64,000 nucleotides of DNA from Vicugna pacos. Its lineage: Eukaryota; Chordata; Mammalia; Artiodactyla; Camelidae. The stretch covers positions 1,123,292-1,187,291 of the forward strand of contig NW_027328740.1 in assembly GCF_048564905.1 (NCBI RefSeq), in the 5' to 3' direction. The position numbers and the translations under genes are program-made. Below the pieces are notes generated by a model that worked only from the letters and a program-made list of their open reading frames with translations, made no database searches and was not told the origin of the DNA. Below are positions 57,201-64,000 of this stretch, piece by piece (the first letter of the stretch is position 1; the number at the start of each line of letters is the position of its first letter).

Positions 57201-60200
57201 GTTATAAATTCTGGGTTCTGTATTCTGTTTTCCATATTCTATACTCTGTGTTCTACATTCTATATTCTGCATTCCGAATTCTATATTTTATATTCTGTGT
57301 TTTACATTCTATATTCGAAATTCTATATTCAGTATTCTGTATTATATGGTCTAAATTCTGTGTTCTGCTTTCTATGTTCTAAATTCTATATTCATTTTTC
57401 TGTGTTCTATATTCAAAAATCTGTGTTCTGAATTCCATGTTCAAAATTCTGGATTCTGTATTCTGTTTTCCATATTCTATATTCTGTGTTCTACATTCTA
57501 TATTCTGTATTCTATATTCTGCTTCCCGTATACTATATTCTATATGCTGTGTCCTATATTCTATATTCTAAATTCTATTTCCAGTATTCTGTATTATATT
57601 TTCTAAATTCTGTGTTCTACATTCCATGTTCTAAATTGTGGATTCTATATTCTCTATTATATATTTTGTGTTCTACATTCTATTTTCTAAATTCTATATT
57701 CAGTATTCTGTATTCTATAGTCTAAATTCTGTGTTCTGCATTACAAGTTCTAAATTCGGGGTTTTGTATTCTGTTTTCCATATTCTATATTCTGTGTTCT
57801 ACATTCTATATACTGTATTCTGTATTCTGCATTCCGTATTCTATATTGTATATTCTGTGTTCTTCATTATATATTCTAAATTCTATATTCACTATTCCGT
57901 ATTCTATATTCTAAATTCTGTTTTCGGCATTCCATTACTAAATTCTAAGTTCTATATTCTCTGTTTTATATTCTTTATATTGTGTTCTGCATTCTATATT
58001 CTGCATTCATTTTCTATGTTCTATGTCCTGTATTCTATATTCTGTATTCTAATTTCTATATTCAGTAGTCAGTATTCTATAGTCTGAATTCTCTGTTCTA
58101 CGTTGTATATTCAAAATTCTAAATTCAGTATTCTGTTTTCTATATTCTAAATTGTGTGTCCTGCATTCCAAATTCTAAATTCTGGCTTCTATATTCTCTA
58201 TTATATATTCTATATTTTGGGTTCTTCATTCTAAAACCACATTCAATATTCTGAATTCCGTATACTATATTCTATGTTCTGTGTTTTACATTCTATATTC
58301 TAAATTCTATATTCAGTATTCTGTATTCTATAATCTAAATTCTGTGTTCTGCATTCCATGTTCTAAATTTTGGGTTCTGTATTCTGTTTTCCATATTCTA
58401 TATTGTGTGTTCTACATTCTATATTCTAAATTCTATATTCAGTATTTTGTATTATATATTTAAATTCTGTGTTCTGCACACCATTACTAAATTCTAGGTT
58501 CTATATTCTCTTTTATATATTCAATATTTTGTGTTCTTAATTCTATATTCTACATTCTATATTCTGCATTCATTTTCCATATTCTATGTTCTGTTTTCTA
58601 TATTCTGTATTCTAATTCCTATATTCAGTATTCTGTATTCCATATTCTGAATTCGGTGTTCTACATTCTATATTCAATATTCTAAATTCAGTATTCTGTA
58701 TTCTATATTCTAAATTCTATGTTCTGCATTCCATGATCTAAATACTGGCTTCTATATTTTCTTTTATATATTCTATATTTTGTGTTGTTCTTTCTATATT
58801 CCACATTCTATATTCTGCATACGGTATTCTATATTGAATATTCTGTGTTTTACGTTCTATATTCGAAATTCTATATTCAGTATTCTGTATTCTATAACGT
58901 AAACTCTGTATTCTTCATTCCATGTTCTAAATTCTGGGTTCTATATTCTCTTATCTATTTATATTGTGTGTTTTTCTTTCTATATTCTACATAGTATAGT
59001 CTGCATTCCGTATTCTATATTCTATATTATGTGTTCTTCATTCTATATTCTAAATTCTATATTCTCTATTCTGTATTCTATATTCTAAATTCTGTGTTCT
59101 GCATTCCATGATCTAAATTCTGGGTTATATTCTCTTTCTATATTCTATATTCTGTTTTCTTCATTCTATTTTCCACATTCTATATTCTGCATTCCGTATA
59201 CTATATTCTATATTCTGTGTTTTACATTTTATTTTCGAAATTCTATATTCAGTATTCTGTATTCTATAATCTAAACTATGTGTTCTGCATTCCATGTTCT
59301 AAATTCTGGGTTCTATATTCTCTATTCTATATTCTATATTTTGTGTTCTACATTCTATATTCTAAATTCTATATTCAGTATTCTGTATTCTATAATCTTA
59401 ATTCTATTTTCTGCATTCCATGCTCTTAATTCTGGGTTCTATATTCTCTATTCTCTATTCTATATTCTGTGTTACAGATTCTATATTCTAAATTCTATAT
59501 TCAGTATTCTGTATTCTATATTCTAAATTCTGTGTTCTGCATTGCATGTTCTATATTCTATATATAGTATCCTGTATTCTATATTCTATATTTTGTGTTC
59601 TACATTCTATATTTTAAATTCTATATTCAGAATTCTGTTTTCTATTTTCTATATTCTGTGTTCAGCGTTCCATGTTCTAAATTCTGTGTTCTATATCCTC
59701 TATTCTATATTCGATATTGTGTGTTCTTCATTCTATAGTCTACATACAATATTTTGCATTCCGTATTCTATATTCTAAATTCTGAGTTCTAAGTTCTAAA
59801 TTCTAAATTCTATATTCAGTAATCCATATTCTATATACTAAATTCTGTGTTCTGCTTTCTATGTTCTAAATTCTATATTCAGTATACTGTATTCTATTTT
59901 CTAAATTCAGTGTTCTGCATATCATGTTCTAAATTCTGGATTCTATATTCTCTATTCTGTGTTCTACATTCTAGGTTCTAAATACTATATCCAGTATTCT
60001 GTATTCTATATTCTAAATTCTGTGTTCAGCATTCCATGTTCTATATTCTATTTTCAGTGTTTTACATTCTATATTCTAAATTATGTGTTCTGCATTCTAT
60101 GTTCTAAATTCTATATTCACTATTCTGTATTATATATTCTAAATTCTGTGTTTGCATTCAATGTTCTAAATTCTGGATTCTATACTTTGTATTCTATATT

Positions 60201-63200
60201 CTATAATCTGTGTTCTTCATTCAATATTCTAAATTCTGTATTCATTATTCTGTATTCTATTGTCAAAATTCTGAGTTCTGCATTCTATGTTCTAAATTCT
60301 ATATTCATTATTCTGTGTTCTATATTCTAAATTCTGTGTTCTGAATTCCATGTTCAAAATTCTGGGTTCTGTATTCTGTTTTCCATATCTATATTCTGTG
60401 TTCTCCATTCTATATTCTGTAATTTATATTCTGCTTTCCTTATTCTATATTGTATATTCTGTGTCCTACGTTCTATATTCTGAATTCTATTTTTATTATT
60501 CTGTATTCTATTTTCAAAATTCTGTGTTCTACATTCCATGTTCTAAATTCTGAGTTCTATATTCTCTATTGTATATACTGTGTTCTACATTCTATTTTCT
60601 AAATTCTATGTTCAGTATTTTTTTATTCTATATTCTAAGTTCTATGTTCTGCATTTCATGTTCTAATTTCTATATTCAGTATTCTGCTTTCTGTATTCTA
60701 AATTCTGTGTTCTTCATCATATGTTCTAAATTCTGTATTCAGTATTATGTATTCTGTATTCTAAATTCTGTGTTCTGCATTCCATTTCTAAATTCTGGCT
60801 TCTATATTCTCTTTTATATATTCTATATTTTGTGTTGTTCTTTCTATATTCCACATTCTATATTCTGCATACTGTATTCTATATTGAATATTCTGTGTTT
60901 TACATTCTATATTCGAATTTCTATATTCAGTATTCTGTATTCTATAACCTAAACTCTGTATTCTTCATTCCATGTTCTAAATTCTGGGTTCTATATTCTC
61001 TAATCTATTCTATATTGTGTGTTTTTCATTCTATATTCTACATAGTATAGTCTGCATTCCGTATTCTATATTCTATATTATGTGTTCTTCATTCTATATT
61101 CTAAATTCTATATTCTCTATTCTGTATTCTATATTCTAAATTCTGTGTTCTGCATTCCATGATCTAAATTCTGGGTTCTATATTCTCTTTCTATATTCTA
61201 TATTCTGTTTTCTTCATTCTATTTTCCACATTCTATATTCTGCATTCCGTATACTATATTCTATATTCTGTGTTTTACATTTTATTTTCGAAATTCTATA
61301 TTCAGTATTCTGTATTCTATAATCTAAACTATGTGTTCTGCATTCAATGTTCTAAATTCTGGGTTCTATATTCTCTATTCTATATTCTATATTTTGTGTT
61401 CTACATTCTATATTCTAAATTCTATATTCAGTATTCTGTATTCTATATTCTAAATTCTATTTTCTGCATTCCATGCTCTTAATTCTGGGTTCTATATTCT
61501 CTATTCTATATTCTGTGTTACAGATTCTATATTCTAAATTCTATATTCAGTATTCTGTATTCTATATTCTAAATTCTGTGTTCTGCATTGCATGTTCTAT
61601 ATTCTATATTTAGTATCCTGTATTCTATATTCTATATTCTGTGTTCTAAATTCTATATTCTAAATTCTATATTCAGAATTCTGTATTCTATTTTCTATAT
61701 TCTGTGTTCAGCGTTCCATGTTCTAAATTCTGTGTTCTATATCCTCTATTCTATATTCGATATTGTGTGTTCTTCATTCTATACTCTACATACAATATTT
61801 TGCATTCCGTATTCTATATTCTAAATTCTGAGTTCTAAGTTCTAAATTCTAAATTCTATATTCAGTATTCTATAGTCTATATAATAAATTCTGTGTTCTG
61901 CATTCTATATTCTAAATTCTATATTCAGTATTCTGCATTCTACTTTCCAGATTCAGTGTTCTGAATTTCATTTTCTAAATTCTGGATTCTATATTCTATA
62001 TTCTGTGTTCTATATTCTATATTTTAAATTCTATATTCAGTATTACCTATTCTATATTCTAAATTCTGTGTTATGCATTCCATGTTCTATATTCTGAATT
62101 CTATATACTCTATGCTATATTCTATATTCTGTGTTCTACATTCTATATGCTAAATTCTATATTCAGTATTCATATACTATTTTCTAAATTCTGTGCTCTG
62201 CATTCCATGTGCTAAATTCTGTATTCTATAATCTGTATTCTATGTTCTGTGTTCTTCATTCTATATTCTAAATTCTATATTCAGTATTCTGTATTGTAAG
62301 TTCTAAATTCTGTGTTCTGCATTACATGTTCTACATTCTGGGTTGTACCTTGTCTATTGTATATTCTATATAATGTGTTCTTCATTCTATACTCTACATA
62401 CTATATTTTGCATTCCGTAGTCTATATTATATATTCTTTGTTCTAAATTTTTAATTCTAAATTCTATATTCAGTATTCTATATTCTATATACTAAATTCG
62501 GTGTTCTGCATTCCATGTTCTATATTCTATATTCAGTATTCTGTATTCTATATTCTAAATTCTGTGTTCTGCATTATATGTTCTAAATTCTATATTCAGT
62601 ATTCTGTATTCTATAGTCTAAATTCTGTGTTCTGCATTACAATTTCTAAATTCGGGGTTTTGTATTCTGTTTTCCATATTCTATATTCTGTGTTCTATAT
62701 TCTATATACTGTATTCTGTATTCTGCATTCCGTATTCTATATTGTATATTCTGTGTTCTTCATTATATATTCTAAATTCTATATCCACTATTCCATATTC
62801 TATATTCTAAATTCTGTGTTCGGCATTCCATTACTAAATTCTAAGTTCTATATTCTCTATTTTATATTCTTTATATGGTGTTCTGCATTCTATATTCTGC
62901 ATTCATTTTCTTTGTTCTATGTTCTGTGTTCTATATTCTGTATTCTAATTTCTATATTCAGTAGTCGGTATTCTATAGTCTGAATTCTCTGTTCTACGTT
63001 CTATATTCAAAATTCTAAATTCATTATTCTGTATTCTATATTCTAAATTCTCTGTTCTGCTTTCCATGTTCTAAATTCTGGGTTCTATATTCTCTATTAT
63101 ATATTCTATATTTTGTGTTCTTCATTCTATATTCCACATTCTATATTCTGAATTCCGTATACTATATTCTATATTCTGTGTTTTACATTCTATATTCTTA

Positions 63201-64000
63201 ATTCTATATTCAGTATTCTGTATTCTATAATCTAAATTCTGTGTTCTGCATTCCATGTTCTAAATTTTGGTTTCTGTATTCTGTTTTCCATATTCTATAT
63301 TTTGTGTTCTACATTCTATATTCTAAATTCTATATTCAGTATTCTGTATTCTATAATTTAAATTCTGTGTTCTGAATTCCATGTTCTTAACTTTGGGTTC
63401 TGTATTCTGCTTTCCATGTTCTATATTCTGTGTTCTACATTCTGTATACTGTATTCTATATTCTTCATTCCGTATTCAATATTCTATATTTTGTGTCCTT
63501 CATTATATATTCTCAATTCTATATTCAGTATTCCGTATTCTATATTTTAAATTCTGTGTTCGGCATTCCATTACTAAATTCTAAGTTCTATATTCTCTTT
63601 TTTATAATCTTAATTTTTTGTTCTTCATTCTATATTCTACATTCTATATTCTTCATTCTATATTCTGCATTCCGTATAGTAGATTCTATATTCTGTGTTT
63701 TACATTCTATATTCTAATTTCTATATTCAGTATTCTGTATTCTATAATCTAAATTCTGTGTTCTGCATTCCATGTTCTAAATTCTGGGTTCTATATTCCC
63801 TTTCTATATTCTATATTCTGTGTTCTGCATTCCATGATCTAAATACTATATTCAGTATTCTGTACTCTATATTCTATATTCTGTGTTTTACATTGTATAT
63901 TCCAAATTCGATATTCAGTATTCTGTATTCTATTTTCTAAATTCTGTGTTCTACATTCCATGTTCTAAATCCGGTATTCAATATCCTCTATTTTATATTC
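54237..64000 (+). repeat. HOR copy U6, partial (duplicate of U2)
   Basis: Landmarks lie at U2 positions plus 40,727 bp up to the window end, and the copy lacks the 553-bp and 217-bp blocks as U2 does. The next phase point would be expected at 64,387, outside the window. It shares a derived base with U2 near 56,684, but between about 57,520 and 57,690 it carries the base states of U3, not those of U2. That is best explained by later change in U2. Confidence 0.9.

Larger units (their letters stand above)
1..64000. repeat. Heptanucleotide-based satellite array filling the window
   Basis: Every stretch I read is built from 7-bp units of form CNNNNTT on the + strand, in which the leading C and trailing TT are the most constant bases and the middle varies (TATA, TAAA, TGTA, TGTG, TACA, AGTA, TGCA). 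Seven-base phasing is kept over long stretches and is broken only by rare small indels that recur at the same place in each higher-order copy. A hand count over one typical 63-bp module gives T 31, A 15, C 11, G 6, so about 27% GC with a strong T-over-A and C-over-G strand bias. No interval of even 100 bp lacks the pattern. By family knowledge this is satellite DNA of a eukaryotic chromosome; which species and which chromosomal region cannot be told from the sequence. Confidence 0.97.
42736..64000 (+). repeat. Super-HOR copy 2, partial (U5, U6)
   Basis: This is the start of a second copy of the 40.7-kb block, 21.3 kb of which lies in the window. The layout is collinear with 2,009-23,273 and no size change was found among the landmark spacings. 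The near identity implies a recent block duplication. Whether a third copy follows cannot be seen. Confidence 0.9.

Noticed and set aside
1-64000. CRISPR array
   Set aside because: Repeats are contiguous and mutually related at every scale; there are no unique spacers of constant length and no cas genes.
1-64000. Telomeric repeat tract
   Set aside because: The heptamer is T-rich with C and few G, and no G-run telomere motif such as TTAGGG or TTTAGGG was seen in tandem.
1-64000. CENP-B box or alpha-satellite type centromere
   Set aside because: No 17-bp CENP-B-box-like motif and no ~171-bp monomer seen; the unit sizes are 7, 63 and 119/126 bp. A centromeric role remains possible but is not shown by the sequence.
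1-64000. Transposable element, tRNA, rRNA or other gene inserted in the array
   Set aside because: No interval departs from the heptamer pattern for long enough, and no terminal inverted repeats, poly-A tails, target duplications or cloverleaf-forming segments were recognised.

Overview
The whole 64-kb window is one tandem satellite array. I see no gene, RNA gene, transposon, CRISPR array or unique-sequence interval. The basic unit is a heptanucleotide of form CNNNNTT on the + strand (commonest versions CTATATT, CTAAATT, CTGTATT, CTGTGTT, CTACATT, CAGTATT, CTGCATT, CCATGTT). The long open frames on both strands are a by-product of the 7-bp period: 7 and 3 share no factor, so every 21 bp reads as the same seven-residue motif (about FYILYSV on +, QNIEYRI on -). 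This kind of array points to a eukaryotic nuclear genome and a heterochromatic (centromeric, pericentromeric or subtelomeric) site. The sequence does not identify the taxon.

The array is nested at several levels. (1) Heptamers. (2) Heptamers ordered into 63-bp (9-mer) and 119/126-bp (17/18-mer) modules. (3) Kilobase-scale internal duplications. (4) A higher-order repeat (HOR) of 8.9-11.4 kb. (5) A super-HOR of 40,727 bp made of four HOR variants. Taking a conserved block as an arbitrary phase point, it recurs at 2152, 13510, 23660, 33963, 42879 and 54237. The HOR lengths are therefore 11,358 (U1), 10,150 (U2), 10,303 (U3), 8,916 (U4), 11,358 (U5) and more than 9,764 (U6, cut by the window end). 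U5 and U6 repeat U1 and U2 at an exact offset of 40,727 bp. The first 2.15 kb (U0) is the end of a strongly deleted HOR.

All HOR length differences can be accounted for to the base. U1 exceeds U2 by 816 + 1 + 217 + 553 - 379 = 1,208 bp. U3 exceeds U2 by 217 - 1 - 63 = 153 bp. U4 is shorter than U1 by 185 + 2,257 = 2,442 bp. The individual events (816-bp tandem duplication, 553-bp and 217-bp presence/absence blocks flanked by direct repeats, loss of one 63-bp module, and three larger fusion junctions near 1,680, 38,915 and 42,745) look like unequal exchange between nearly identical units. A short tract in U2 near 16.8-17.0 kb matches U4 rather than its closest relatives U3 and U6, which suggests local gene conversion.

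Nothing here resembles a protein-coding or defence system. What is worth attention is the layered satellite architecture and the recombination record it keeps. All positions come from reading by eye and from coordinate arithmetic; no alignment or database search was run.
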